A DNA stretch of 64,000 nucleotides from contig NZ_JAKJIC010000009.1 in assembly GCF_021864535.1 (NCBI RefSeq), forward strand, positions 124,001-188,000, given 5' to 3'. Below are positions 50,693-59,815 of this stretch, piece after piece. The notes beneath the pieces are model-generated. The model was not told the origin of the DNA. It ran no database searches and was given only the letters and a program-made list of their open reading frames with translations. A program made the position numbers and the translations under genes. Source of the DNA: Oryzibacter oryziterrae (GTDB lineage: Bacteria; Pseudomonadota; Alphaproteobacteria; Rhizobiales; Pleomorphomonadaceae). The stretch's first letter is position 1, and every line of letters begins with the position of its first letter.

Positions 50693-53494
50693 ATGGACGA
50701 CCTTTTGCGTGAATTTCTCACGGAGACGAACGAGTCGCTCGACGTGGTGGACGTTGAGCTCGTGAAATTCGAGCAGGAACCCAATAACGCACGAATTCTC
50801 GATAATATTTTCCGCCTCGTGCACACCATCAAGGGCACTTGCGGCTTCCTCGGACTGCCACGTCTTGAAGCGCTGGCGCATGCCGCTGAAACCCTGATGG
50901 GCAAGTTCCGTGAAGGAGCCCCGGTGACGCAGGACGCCGTGAGCCTCATCCTGCAGACCATCGACCGCATCAAGGGCATCCTGGCCGAACTCGAAGCCAA
51001 CGAGGGCGAGGAGCCCAAGGGCGAGGATCGCGACCTGATCTCGCAACTCGAGGCCATGTCCCTGGCTGGTGACGCTGCGAAGGCGGAAGCCAAGAAGGCA
51101 CCGCAGGCGGCTCCTGCGCCCAAGAAGGAAGCTGCCGGCGGTACTCTCGTCCAGCAGGTGCTGGAGCGTGAACTGCGCCCCGGCGAAGTCTCCCTCGATG
51201 AACTCGAACGCGCCTTCCGCGAAACCGAAGTTGAAGTCGAGACGCCGGAAGTGCCCGTCGCTGCCGTTGTGGAAGAGGCCCCCGTGGTCGCTGCACCGCA
51301 GCAGGCAGGCATCGACTTCAACCGCGTCGCCGCCGAAATCGAAGCCCGCATGAAGCAGGCTCAGCCGGAAGCGCGCGTCGAGAAGGCCGCCAAGGTCGTC
51401 ACCGAAGACTCCGACGCCGACAGCAAGGGCGACAGCAAGGGCTCGGTCTCCAGCCAGTCGATCCGCGTCAACGTCGAGACGCTCGAACACCTGATGACCA
51501 TGGTGTCCGAACTGGTGCTGACCCGCAACCAGCTGCTCGAAATCGTCCGTCGTCACGAAGACAGCGAATTCAAGGTGCCGCTGCAGCGCCTCAGCAATGT
51601 CACCGCCGAACTGCAGGAAGGCGTCATGAAGACGCGCATGCAGCCCATCGGCAACGCCTGGCAGAAGCTGCCGCGCATCGTTCGCGACCTCGCACAGGAA
51701 CTCGGCAAGCAGATCGAACTCGAAATGATCGGCGCCGAGACCGAACTCGACCGCCAGGTGCTCGAGCTCATCAAGGATCCGCTCACCCACATGGTCCGCA
51801 ACTCTGCCGACCATGGCCTCGAGCGCCCGGAAGACCGCAAGAAGGTCGGCAAATCCGAGAAGGGCGTGATCAAGCTCAGCGCCTATCATGAGGGCGGGCA
51901 TATCATCATCGAGATCGCCGACGATGGTCGCGGCCTCAACATGGAGCGCATCCGGCAGAAGATCATCGAGAACGGGCTGGCCACCGAGGCCGAGCTCGAG
52001 AAGATGACCGAGAACCAGATCTACAAGTACATCTTCGCCCCCGGCTTCTCGACGGCTGCCAAGGTCACCTCCGTTTCCGGCCGTGGTGTCGGCATGGACG
52101 TGGTCCGCACCAACATCGAGACCATCGGCGGTACGGTCGATCTGAAGTCGGTTGCCGGCAAGGGCTCCACCTTCACCATCAAGATCCCGCTGACGCTCGC
52201 CATCGTCTCGACCCTGATCGTCGAAAGCTGTGGCGACCGCTTCGCCATCCCGCAGCTCTCCGTCGTCGAACTGGTTCGCGTTCAGAGCAACTCCGAGCAC
52301 CGCATCGAGCGCATCAAGGACACCCCTGTCCTTCGTCTGCGTAACAAGCTGCTGCCGCTCGTTCCGCTCGCCAACCTCCTCAACATGGAAGTTTCGGCTG
52401 AGAAGAGCGAAGACGAAGGCTTCATCGTGGTCATGCAGGTGGGCAACGTCACCTTCGGCCTGGTGGTCGACGGCGTGTTCCACACCGAGGAAATCGTCGT
52501 CAAGCCGATGTCCAAGATGCTGCGCCACATCACCATGTTCTCCGGCAACACCATCCTGGGTGACGGCTCGGTGATCATGATCATCGATCCCAACGGCGTC
52601 GCCAGCGCCATCGGCACCGCGGTCGCCTCCGAGCTGGTCGACCACCACGATGCCGACAAGCAGCGTGGCGTCGAGAACGATGCCAAGATCTCCATGCTGC
52701 TGTTCCGCGCCGGTTCGGCCGAACCCAAGGCTGTCCCGCTGTCGCTGGTCACGCGCCTCGAAGAGTTCGAGATCGAGAAGATCGAGCATTCCAACGGTCG
52801 CGACCTCGTGCAGTATCGCGGTTCGCTCATGCCGCTGGTCTACCCGAACTATGACGTGCACCGCCGCGAGGAAGGCACCCAGCCGATGCTGGTCTTCTCC
52901 GACGCCGGCCGCTCCATGGGCCTGGTGGTCGACGAGATCGTCGACATCGTCGAGGAGTCGCTGAACATCCAGGTGGGTTCGGACGTCCCGGGCATCCTCG
53001 GCTCCGCCGTCATCAAGGGCAAGGCCACCGAGATCCTCGACATCGGCCACTACCTGCCGCTGGCCTTCGAAGACTGGTTCAAGCGCAAGGAAATCTCGTC
53101 GGCGGCGCTGACGCGCAAGCTGTTGTTCCTCGACGACAGCGCCTTCTTCCGCAACATGCTCGGCCCGGTCATGAAGGCCGCCGGCTTCGACGTCACCGTC
53201 TGCGCTTCGGCTACCGATGCCATGCGCCTGCTCGGCGACGGTCAGCTGTTCGACGTCATCGTCTCCGACATCGAGATGCCGGTGGTCAACGGCTTCGAGT
53301 TCGCCGAGATGCTGCGTCGCGACGCCCGCTTCAAGCGGACGCCCATCATTGCTCTGTCGGCGCTTTGCACGCCGGCTTCGATCGAGCGCGGTCGCCAGTC
53401 CGGCTTTGACGAGTATGTCGCCAAGTTCGACCGTCCGGGCCTGATCGCCGCCCTCAAGGAAATCACCAGTGCCGACTACGGGATTGCAGCATGA
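50693..53494 (+). CDS. cheA: Chemotaxis histidine kinase CheA with C-terminal receiver (hybrid)
   Basis: A 933-residue CheA. Domains: Hpt (1-105) with phosphoacceptor His44 in RLVHTIKGTCGFL; a linker without a clear P2; dimerization (from about 255) with NVETLEHLMTMVSELVLTRNQLLEI; HATPase (about 320-500) with NSADHGLERPEDR, DDGRGL and GRGVGMDVV; a CheW-like domain (500-640); a second CheW-like region (666-800); and a receiver domain (809-933) with Asp859 in IVSDIEMP. The C-terminal receiver makes it a hybrid. It heads cheAWYBR, and its stop overlaps cheW. Confidence 0.93.
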   Translation: MDDLLREFLTETNESLDVVDVELVKFEQEPNNARILDNIFRLVHTIKGTCGFLGLPRLEALAHAAETLMGKFREGAPVTQDAVSLILQTIDRIKGILAELEANEGEEPKGEDRDLISQLEAMSLAGDAAKAEAKKAPQAAPAPKKEAAGGTLVQQVLERELRPGEVSLDELERAFRETEVEVETPEVPVAAVVEEAPVVAAPQQAGIDFNRVAAEIEARMKQAQPEARVEKAAKVVTEDSDADSKGDSKGSVSSQSIRVNVETLEHLMTMVSELVLTRNQLLEIVRRHEDSEFKVPLQRLSNVTAELQEGVMKTRMQPIGNAWQKLPRIVRDLAQELGKQIELEMIGAETELDRQVLELIKDPLTHMVRNSADHGLERPEDRKKVGKSEKGVIKLSAYHEGGHIIIEIADDGRGLNMERIRQKIIENGLATEAELEKMTENQIYKYIFAPGFSTAAKVTSVSGRGVGMDVVRTNIETIGGTVDLKSVAGKGSTFTIKIPLTLAIVSTLIVESCGDRFAIPQLSVVELVRVQSNSEHRIERIKDTPVLRLRNKLLPLVPLANLLNMEVSAEKSEDEGFIVVMQVGNVTFGLVVDGVFHTEEIVVKPMSKMLRHITMFSGNTILGDGSVIMIIDPNGVASAIGTAVASELVDHHDADKQRGVENDAKISMLLFRAGSAEPKAVPLSLVTRLEEFEIEKIEHSNGRDLVQYRGSLMPLVYPNYDVHRREEGTQPMLVFSDAGRSMGLVVDEIVDIVEESLNIQVGSDVPGILGSAVIKGKATEILDIGHYLPLAFEDWFKRKEISSAALTRKLLFLDDSAFFRNMLGPVMKAAGFDVTVCASATDAMRLLGDGQLFDVIVSDIEMPVVNGFEFAEMLRRDARFKRTPIIALSALCTPASIERGRQSGFDEYVAKFDRPGLIAALKEITSADYGIAA

Positions 53495-53976
53495 GCGCGA
53501 ATGACCACACCCCTGGCGCCGCCGCCAACGACACCCACTCGGGTCAGATCCAGTATGTGACTGTCTTCATCGGCGGTCAGCTGTTCGGCCTGCCCATCCA
53601 CAAGGTGCACGATGTCTTCGTGCCCGAGAGCATGACGCGCGTGCCGCTGTCGGCCTCCGAGATCGCCGGCGTTCTGAACCTGCGCGGCCGTATCGTGACC
53701 GCCATCAACATGCGTCGCCGCCTCGGTCTGCCGCTGCGCGAAGGCAACCACGGCATCATGGCTGTCGGCATCGAATATCGTGGTGAGTCCTACGGGCTGA
53801 TCATCGACGAAGTCGGCGAAGTGCTGAACCTCGACGCCGCCGGACGCGAAGCCAACCCCGCCAACCTCGACCGTCGTTGGGCCGAGATCTCAGGCGGTGT
53901 CCATCGCCTCTCCGGTCAGCTCATGGTGATTCTCGACGTGGAACGCGTCCTGGGTCGCATGCTTGAGGCGGCCTGA
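53491..53976 (+). CDS. cheW: Chemotaxis coupling protein CheW
   Basis: A 161-residue CheW, which links receptors to CheA. It has the typical strands QYVTVFIGGQLFGLPIHKVHDVFVPE and VLNLRGRIVTAINMRRRLGLP. The start overlaps cheA (ATGA), so it is coupled. It is followed by cheY, 45 bp later. Confidence 0.95.
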   Translation: MSANDHTPGAAANDTHSGQIQYVTVFIGGQLFGLPIHKVHDVFVPESMTRVPLSASEIAGVLNLRGRIVTAINMRRRLGLPLREGNHGIMAVGIEYRGESYGLIIDEVGEVLNLDAAGREANPANLDRRWAEISGGVHRLSGQLMVILDVERVLGRMLEAA

Positions 53977-54020
53977 GACGAAAATTTGACCGTCGCTGCA
54001 ACGGTCCCAAGGAGTGACAA

Positions 54021-54386
54021 ATGAAAACCTGTCTCGTGGTCGATGACTCGAGCGTCATTCGCAAGGTGGCCAGACGCATCCTCGAGGATCTGTCCTTTAC
54101 CATCTCGGAAGCGGAAGACGGTCAGCAGGCCCTGGAAAAGTGCCAGGAAACCATGCCGGATGCCATCCTCCTGGATTGGAACATGCCGGTAATGGATGGC
54201 CTTGAGTTCCTGGCCCAATTGCGCAAGCTCGACGGCGGCGAAGCTCCGAAGGTGGTGTTCTGCACCACGGAGAACGACGTCGGGCATATCGCCCGCGCCA
54301 TCCGCGCCGGCGCCAATGAATACATCATGAAGCCCTTCGACCGCGAAATCGTGGAAGCGAAGTTCCAGGAAGTCGGGCTCATTTAA
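54021..54386 (+). CDS. cheY: Chemotaxis response regulator CheY
   Basis: A 121-residue receiver with phosphoacceptor Asp52 in ILLDWNMPVMDG, acidic pocket VVDDS and Lys in FDREIVE-preceding IMKPF. It accepts phosphate from CheA to control the motor or to act as a sink. A GGAGTG ribosome site precedes the ATG. It follows cheW. Confidence 0.93.
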   Translation: MKTCLVVDDSSVIRKVARRILEDLSFTISEAEDGQQALEKCQETMPDAILLDWNMPVMDGLEFLAQLRKLDGGEAPKVVFCTTENDVGHIARAIRAGANEYIMKPFDREIVEAKFQEVGLI

Positions 54387-54414
54387 GCAAGAAATTAGTG
54401 GAGGACCGTTGCCC

Positions 54415-55596
54415 ATGTCGGCAATCGCGCGCCAATCGTCCTCGACCGGGGCTGTCACCGATCCCATTCGCGTGATGGTGGTCGACGACTCCGTCGTCAT
54501 TCGCGGCCTCGTCGGTCGCTGGCTCGATGAAGAGCCAAACCTTGCCGTGGTTGCCAGCCATCGCAACGGGCGCCTTGCGGTGGACGATGTGCTGAGATCC
54601 AACCCCGATGTTGTGATCCTCGACATCGAAATGCCTGATATGGACGGCTTGACCGCCCTGCCGCTGCTCCTGGAGAAGAAGCGCAATCTCGTGGTGGTCG
54701 TCGCCTCGACGCTGACCCGCCGCAATGCCGAGATCTCGCTGAAGGCGCTGTCGCTCGGAGCGGCCGACTATGTCCCCAAGCCGGAAACCAACTCCGGCGT
54801 GACCACCTCGCCCGAGTTCCGTCGTGAGCTCATCGAGAAGGTACTGAACCTCGGCCAGCGCGCCCGCAGCCGCATGGCTCCTGGCAGTTCGCCGGCAGCG
54901 CCCCGTCCGGGCGCCATGCCCCAGCGCGGCATTGCTCTCGGCGCGCCCGCAGCCCAGGCTGCCAAGCCGCACCGCGCGGCCAGCTTTACCCTGCGCTCCT
55001 ACGGTAACGTTAAGCCGAGAGTCCTTGCGATCGGCTCGTCCACCGGCGGCCCGCAGGCGCTCAACACCCTGTTCGGCGAAATCGGTTCGTCGATCGGCCA
55101 GGTGCCGGTGGTGCTCACCCAGCACATGCCGCCCACCTTCACCGCCATTCTCGCCGAGCACCTGACCAAGGCCGCCGGACGTCCGGCCAGCGAAGGCAAG
55201 GACGGCGAAGTGCTGGTTCCCGGACACATTTACGTCGCCCCGGGCGGCCGCCACATGATCCTTGCCAAGAGCGGCTCGGACGTGGTGGTGCGCCTGACGG
55301 ACGGCCCGCCGGTCAACTTCTGCAAGCCGGCCGTCGATCCGCTGTTCAAGTCGGTGGTCGAAATCTACGGCACGGCAACATTGGGTGTGATCCTCACCGG
55401 CATGGGCTCGGACGGCGCCGAAGGCGTGCGTCAGATCGGCCAGGTCGGCGGTAGCGTCATCGCCCAGGATGAAGAAACCTCCGTGGTCTGGGGAATGCCC
55501 GGCGCCGCTGCCCACACAGGCATGTGCTCCGACGTTCTGCCCCTCAACGACATCGGCCGCAAGGTTTCCAAGATCCTGCTCGGAGGGCGTCCATGA
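54415..55596 (+). CDS. cheB: Chemotaxis protein-glutamate methylesterase CheB
   Basis: A 393-residue CheB. The receiver domain (about 17-135) has Asp70 in VILDIEMPDMDG. The methylesterase domain (about 205-390) has the catalytic Ser in GSSTGGPQAL, His in TQHMPPTF and Asp in GMGSDGAEG. I chose ATG 54415 (MSAIARQSSS) because GGAGGA lies 9 bases upstream; the frame's TTG at 54409 is only 3 bases from it. It overlaps cheR by ATGA. Confidence 0.94.
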   Translation: MSAIARQSSSTGAVTDPIRVMVVDDSVVIRGLVGRWLDEEPNLAVVASHRNGRLAVDDVLRSNPDVVILDIEMPDMDGLTALPLLLEKKRNLVVVVASTLTRRNAEISLKALSLGAADYVPKPETNSGVTTSPEFRRELIEKVLNLGQRARSRMAPGSSPAAPRPGAMPQRGIALGAPAAQAAKPHRAASFTLRSYGNVKPRVLAIGSSTGGPQALNTLFGEIGSSIGQVPVVLTQHMPPTFTAILAEHLTKAAGRPASEGKDGEVLVPGHIYVAPGGRHMILAKSGSDVVVRLTDGPPVNFCKPAVDPLFKSVVEIYGTATLGVILTGMGSDGAEGVRQIGQVGGSVIAQDEETSVVWGMPGAAAHTGMCSDVLPLNDIGRKVSKILLGGRP

Positions 55597-56468
55597 CCCC
55601 GGCAGAATATGACTATCTGCGGCAGTTCCTGAAGGCGCGGTCCGGTCTGGTTCTCTCCAACGAGAAGCAGTATCTGATCGAGAGCCGCCTGCTCCCGGTC
55701 GCCCGCAAGGCCGGCCTGCAGTCGATCGCCGCTCTGGTCGCCAAGCTGAAGGAGCCCCGCGAGACCATTCTCGCCGAGGCGGTCGTGGAAGCCATGACCA
55801 CCAACGAGAGCTTCTTCTTCCGCGACAAGACGCCCTTCGAACACTTCACCCAGGTGATGCTGCCGGAGATGCTGAAGGCGCGCGCCCAGCAGAAGCGCAT
55901 CCGCATCTGGTGTGCCGCCGCATCCACCGGCCAGGAGCCCTACACGCTCGCCATGTGCCTGAAGGAGATGGAGAGCAAGCTCGCCGGCTGGCGCATCGAG
56001 ATCCTCGGCACCGACATTTCCAACGAAGTGCTCGACCGGGCCAAGGCTGGCACCTACACCCAGTTCGAGGTGCAGCGTGGCCTGCCGATCCAGTTGCTGC
56101 TGAAGTATTTCACCCAGCACGGCGAAAGCTGGACCATCTCGCAGAACCTGCGCTCCATGATCCAGTGGCGCAAGTTCAACCTGCTGGACAGTTTCCAGAC
56201 GCTCGGCCAGTTCGACATCGTCTTCTGCCGCAACGTGCTGATCTACTTCGACCAGCCCACCAAGACGGACATCCTCGCCCGCATCTCCAAGATCATGACG
56301 CCAGACGGCTTTCTGGTGCTGGGTGCTGCCGAGACCGTGGTCGGCCTGTCCGATTCCTTCAAGCCGATGACCGACCGGCGCGGGCTCTACATGCCCAACC
56401 TCGCCGCCTCGGCTTCGGCCCAGCCGCCGCGCCTGTCCATGGTCGCCGGTGCAGGCCGGACCTTCTGA
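55593..56468 (+). CDS. cheR: Chemotaxis protein methyltransferase CheR
   Basis: A 291-residue SAM-dependent glutamate methyltransferase for chemoreceptors. It has the N-terminal helical domain and the SAM-binding block IRIWCAAASTGQEPYTLAM, then FDIVFCRNVLIYF. The receptor at 33986 lacks the pentapeptide tether used by some CheR proteins. Its start overlaps cheB. A terminator follows. Confidence 0.94.
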   Translation: MTPAEYDYLRQFLKARSGLVLSNEKQYLIESRLLPVARKAGLQSIAALVAKLKEPRETILAEAVVEAMTTNESFFFRDKTPFEHFTQVMLPEMLKARAQQKRIRIWCAAASTGQEPYTLAMCLKEMESKLAGWRIEILGTDISNEVLDRAKAGTYTQFEVQRGLPIQLLLKYFTQHGESWTISQNLRSMIQWRKFNLLDSFQTLGQFDIVFCRNVLIYFDQPTKTDILARISKIMTPDGFLVLGAAETVVGLSDSFKPMTDRRGLYMPNLAASASAQPPRLSMVAGAGRTF

Positions 56469-56491
56469 TCAGCGCCATCGTCGCTTCCACG

Positions 56492-56528
56492 ACACGCCGG
56501 GCCGAAAGCCCGGCGTGTTGCATTTTGG
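56492..56528 (+). terminator. Terminator of the che operon
   Basis: An 11-bp perfect stem ACACGCCGGGC/GCCCGGCGTGT (56492-56502 with 56508-56518), 5-nt loop, then TGCATTTT. It is 24 bp after the cheR stop and may also serve the convergent flavin reductase gene. Confidence 0.85.
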
Positions 56529-56533
56529 GGAAG

Positions 56534-57151
56534 TCAGCTGCCGGCTTCCGTCCGCTCATGCGGGCGCAGCATGGTGAAGCTGTCGCGCACAACCGCATAA
56601 TCCTTGTAACCGAGGCGCGTCAGCACCGGCGCCTTGGCGAGATCGACATAGCCGTCGGTCAGGATGGCTTCGTCAATGTGGATGGCCACTACTTCGCCCA
56701 GCACCAGGAAATTGTCGGGAACACCGCCGTCGCGGCCGACGATCGGCACCGTCTGCAGATAGACGCATTCGAGTGCCGCCTTGGCCTCCCCTACACGCGG
56801 GCAAGCCACCGCCGTCCCGGCAACGGCCGTGAGTCCGGCCAGCCCGAACTCGTCCACCTCCGGCGACACGGGCGCCGACGTCTCGTTCATCGCTGCGCTC
56901 AGGTCCGCCGTCACCAGATTGACGGTGAAGCAGCCCGTGGCTTCGGCATTGCGCTGGCTGTCCTTGTTCGGTCCGGCCGAGAAGCCGACCACATGCGGAT
57001 GCGTGCCCAGCGCGTTGAAGAAGCTGTAGGGCGCCAGATTGGCGATGCCCTCCGCGGACACCGTTGAGATCCAGCCGATGGGACGCGGCACCACCAGTGC
57101 CTGGAACGGATCATGCGGCAGGCCATGGCCTTCCGAAACGCGATAGAACAT
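56534..57151 (-). CDS. Flavin reductase family protein
   Basis: A 205-residue flavin-reductase-like (split barrel) protein with VPRPIGWISTVSAEGIANLAPYSFFNALGTHPHVVGFSAG and a C-terminal domain. Members bind FMN and use NAD(P)H or act as two-component monooxygenase partners. A nitroreductase gene is 4 bp upstream on the same strand, so they are an operon. The substrate is not known. Confidence 0.88.
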   Translation of the reverse strand: MFYRVSEGHGLPHDPFQALVVPRPIGWISTVSAEGIANLAPYSFFNALGTHPHVVGFSAGPNKDSQRNAEATGCFTVNLVTADLSAAMNETSAPVSPEVDEFGLAGLTAVAGTAVACPRVGEAKAALECVYLQTVPIVGRDGGVPDNFLVLGEVVAIHIDEAILTDGYVDLAKAPVLTRLGYKDYAVVRDSFTMLRPHERTEAGS

Positions 57152-57155
57152 GACC

Positions 57156-57725
57156 TCACTCCTGCCAGTAGGTCACGATGTCCTTGAGGTCGGGCCGCGG
57201 CCGTTCCTGCGGCGGGATGGTCGGTGTTCCCACATGGATCAGACCGGCGATCCGCTCGCCCGCCTGCACGCCCAGCACGGCCGCACCTTCAGCGTCATAG
57301 GTCATCCATTCGGTCAGCCAGTTGGCCGCATACCCCATGGCATGGGCCGCGATCTCGAGATTGAGACAGACCGCGCCGGCCGACAGTTCCTGCTCCCAAA
57401 CCGGGATCTTCACATGCTCGGCCGCTCTTGAAATCACCAGGATCACCAGTGGGGCCTTGGCGAGACGGTTGCGCTCTTCCTCGAGCCGTGCCTCCGTCAC
57501 CTCCGGATTGCGCGCCTTGACCAGGGCCGCCAGCTTCTCGCCTGCCGCCTTGCGCGCTTCGCCCTCGAACACCACGAAGCGCCAGGGCGCCAGCTTGCCA
57601 TGGTCGGGCACGCGCGCGCCAATGGTCAGCAGCGTCTGGAGTTCTGCGGCGGTCGGACCGGGAGCGGCCAGAAACGCCGGCGGAATGGAACGACGCGTGG
57701 ACAGAAGGTCGATGGTCGGGTTCAT
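57156..57725 (-). CDS. Nitroreductase family protein, YdjA-like
   Basis: A 189-residue FMN-dependent nitroreductase-fold protein with LLSTRRSIPPAFLAAPGPTAAELQTLLTIGARVPDHGKLAPWRF and VIGSADRL-like C-terminal region (AANWLTEWMTYD). I chose ATG 57725 (MNPTIDLLSTRRS); the frame continues upstream without family sequence. It is transcribed with the flavin reductase. Confidence 0.87.
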   Translation of the reverse strand: MNPTIDLLSTRRSIPPAFLAAPGPTAAELQTLLTIGARVPDHGKLAPWRFVVFEGEARKAAGEKLAALVKARNPEVTEARLEEERNRLAKAPLVILVISRAAEHVKIPVWEQELSAGAVCLNLEIAAHAMGYAANWLTEWMTYDAEGAAVLGVQAGERIAGLIHVGTPTIPPQERPRPDLKDIVTYWQE

Positions 57726-57966
57726 GCTGTCTCCGAAAGCAAGGCCGGGCAGCCCCTCGCTGCCCGTTGTTGCCGTGCAAGCTAGCCCATGGCAAGGCCC
57801 GCTGTGAACCGGCATTTCGCAAGGGAGGCAGTGGAAACAGTCCGATACGCACATCACATTTCCGTTGACGGAGCGCCACGCCTGCGCCGCATCTGCGCGG
57901 GGTGACTTGAAATGGCCACGAACTTCGGTGAAGACATTTCCCATGGAAGAGATCAGCGAGCGTCGC

Positions 57967-59022
57967 ATGGTTCGGCACATCTTGACGTCAGCGATTGCCG
58001 CCCTGGCGATCGGCTTCGCCCTGTCAGGCGCGCCGGCGCAAGCGCAGGATCTTGGCGGCCCCGCTCCGGTCCCGCCCGCCGACATTCCCAATCCCGGAAC
58101 CGCCGCTGCACCCCCGCCCAGTGCGGTGCCTCAGAGCACGGACCTCCTGCCGGCACCACAATTGCCGGGCGGCGCCACGCCCTACGCCCCCGACACCGAA
58201 CTGCCCCGCATCGACCTGAAGCCGATCACGGCCGAGAAGCCCAAGGGCCGTCTCCTGCTGGCCGCCAAGCTCACCGACGATGGTCCGCAGATCAAGGCCG
58301 GCGTCGTCTGGCGCGTCTTCGGCAACGACCCCGGTCCCAACGGCAGCCGTCCCATGGTGGCGGAAGCCAAGGGTGGTGCTGCCACCTTCGAGCTGCCGTC
58401 CGGCACCTATCTCGTCTATTGCGGCTTCGGCTATACCGGCAACACGACACGCGTCGAACTCAAGGACGGCATCGCCAACCAGACCGTCGTGCTGAACGCC
58501 GGCGGCGTTCGCTTCAACGCCGTCACCGGCCCCAACAAGACCATCTCTGCCGACGACCTCACCTTCAACGTCTACTCGCCGGAAGTGGATTCGCGCGGCG
58601 AACCCAAACCCGCGGCCCTCGACGTGTCCCCCGGTGAGATCGTTCGCCTCGCAGCCGGCAGTTACAACGTGGTGGCCAACTATGGCGATGCCAACGCCAA
58701 CACCTCCGCCGAGATCGAGGTGAAGGCCGGCAAGCTCTCCGACGTCACGCTGACCGAGAAGGCCGCCAAGGTGACGCTGAAGCTGGTTGGCAGCGAAGGC
58801 GGCGAAGCTATCGCCGACACCAAGTGGAGCGTCTTGACCCAGGCAGGCGACATCGTCACCTCCGGCGTCGGCGCCTTCCCCTCCTTCGTGCTGGCCGAGG
58901 GCGACTACACCATCGTCGCACGCCATGAGGACACGCTGTTCCAGCGCGTCGTCACCATCGCTTCCGGCGACGACAAGGAAATCGAGGTCCTCGCCAAGGG
59001 CGGCGAAAAGGTCCGTCAGTAA
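57967..59022 (+). CDS. Exported protein with beta-sandwich-like repeats, unknown function
   Basis: A 351-residue exported protein with a signal peptide (1-27, cleavage after APAQA). A Pro-rich linker follows (to about residue 70: PVPPADIPNPGTAAAPPPS), then three beta-rich segments of about 90 residues each (for example GTYLVYCGFGYTGNTTRVELKDG; LAAGSYNVVANYGDANANTSAEIEVKAGK; LAEGDYTIVARHEDTLFQRVVTIASG). They resemble carboxypeptidase-regulatory-like or PEGA-like repeats. I chose ATG 57967 (MVRHILTS), the better signal-peptide start. Confidence 0.6.
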   Translation: MVRHILTSAIAALAIGFALSGAPAQAQDLGGPAPVPPADIPNPGTAAAPPPSAVPQSTDLLPAPQLPGGATPYAPDTELPRIDLKPITAEKPKGRLLLAAKLTDDGPQIKAGVVWRVFGNDPGPNGSRPMVAEAKGGAATFELPSGTYLVYCGFGYTGNTTRVELKDGIANQTVVLNAGGVRFNAVTGPNKTISADDLTFNVYSPEVDSRGEPKPAALDVSPGEIVRLAAGSYNVVANYGDANANTSAEIEVKAGKLSDVTLTEKAAKVTLKLVGSEGGEAIADTKWSVLTQAGDIVTSGVGAFPSFVLAEGDYTIVARHEDTLFQRVVTIASGDDKEIEVLAKGGEKVRQ

Positions 59023-59070
59023 GGCGCCCCGCGAGGGCATTCGAACCCGGAAGCGCCAAGGGCAAGGCCC

Positions 59071-59685
59071 TTACGCCCGCCGCGCCAGCGCCACGCCCAA
59101 ACCAGCCCCCGCCAGCGCCACGGCCGTGATCCGGTGCCGCAGCCTTGCCTTGGCCGCAAGAAACCTCCGCGCACGCCCGGCCGCCAACGCCCAGACGCTG
59201 TCCAGCATCAGCCCCAGAACCAGAAAGGTGACCGCCAGAATGGCCAGGTCTCGCCCGGCTGTCTCGGTGCTGGTGATGAACTGAGGGAAGAAGGCGCCGT
59301 AGAAGGCCAGCGTCTTGGGATTGGTCAGCGACACCATGAAGCCTCGCGCGATCACCCGCCCCGCCGGCTGCCGCTGTGGCTTGACGGCGCCGAGATCATC
59401 ATCGACCGCCGTCCAGCTCTTGTAGGCAAGCCAGAGCAGATAGGCGACACCCGCCCAGCGCAGCCAGTCGAAGGCATCGGCCATCACGCCGACCAGACGG
59501 GTCAAACCGAACATCACCAGCGCCAGCTGAACCAGCGCCGCCGAACTGGTCCCGAGCACGGTTACCAGGCCCTGGCGCGTTCCATGCGCCACCGAGTTGG
59601 CCACGATCAGCGCCACATTCGGCCCGGGAATGAGGATCAGCACCACGGTCATCGCCACAAAGGCGAGATACATCTCAAGCGTCAT
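59071..59685 (-). CDS. LysE family translocator
   Basis: A 204-residue inner-membrane protein with six hydrophobic segments. The start MTLEMYLAFVAMTVVLILIPGPNVALIVANS contains the family motif PGP. It is a likely amino-acid or small-molecule exporter. The upstream region has tandem GACTCAT repeats. The substrate is unknown. Confidence 0.85.
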   Translation of the reverse strand: MTLEMYLAFVAMTVVLILIPGPNVALIVANSVAHGTRQGLVTVLGTSSAALVQLALVMFGLTRLVGVMADAFDWLRWAGVAYLLWLAYKSWTAVDDDLGAVKPQRQPAGRVIARGFMVSLTNPKTLAFYGAFFPQFITSTETAGRDLAILAVTFLVLGLMLDSVWALAAGRARRFLAAKARLRHRITAVALAGAGLGVALARRA

Positions 59686-59712
59686 CGCGTCCGCCCCTCA
59701 CCCGCCACCGGC

Positions 59713-59776
59713 GATTCATGCGAGCTCATGTTGGCTCACCGCGACTCATCCGGACTCATGCCGTCCATGCGGACTC
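59713..59776. repeat. Tandem GACTCAT-like repeats with four GANTC sites upstream of lysE-like gene
   Basis: In 64 bp there are four GANTC sites (59713, 59743, 59753, 59772) set in imperfect GA(T/C)TCAT(G) units with intervening CTCAT elements. It lies 27-90 bp upstream of the LysE gene on its promoter side. It may be a promoter-proximal repeat or a methylation-sensitive region. Confidence 0.5.
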
Positions 59777-59815
59777 ATGAGCCGGCATGGGCGCGAGCAG
59801 CAGCCGTCCCCCGCC

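Noticed and set aside
50654-53050. 798-codon minus-strand frame opposite cheA
   Set aside because: The cheA domains, with motifs in order, explain this DNA; the antisense frame has no recognisable domain.
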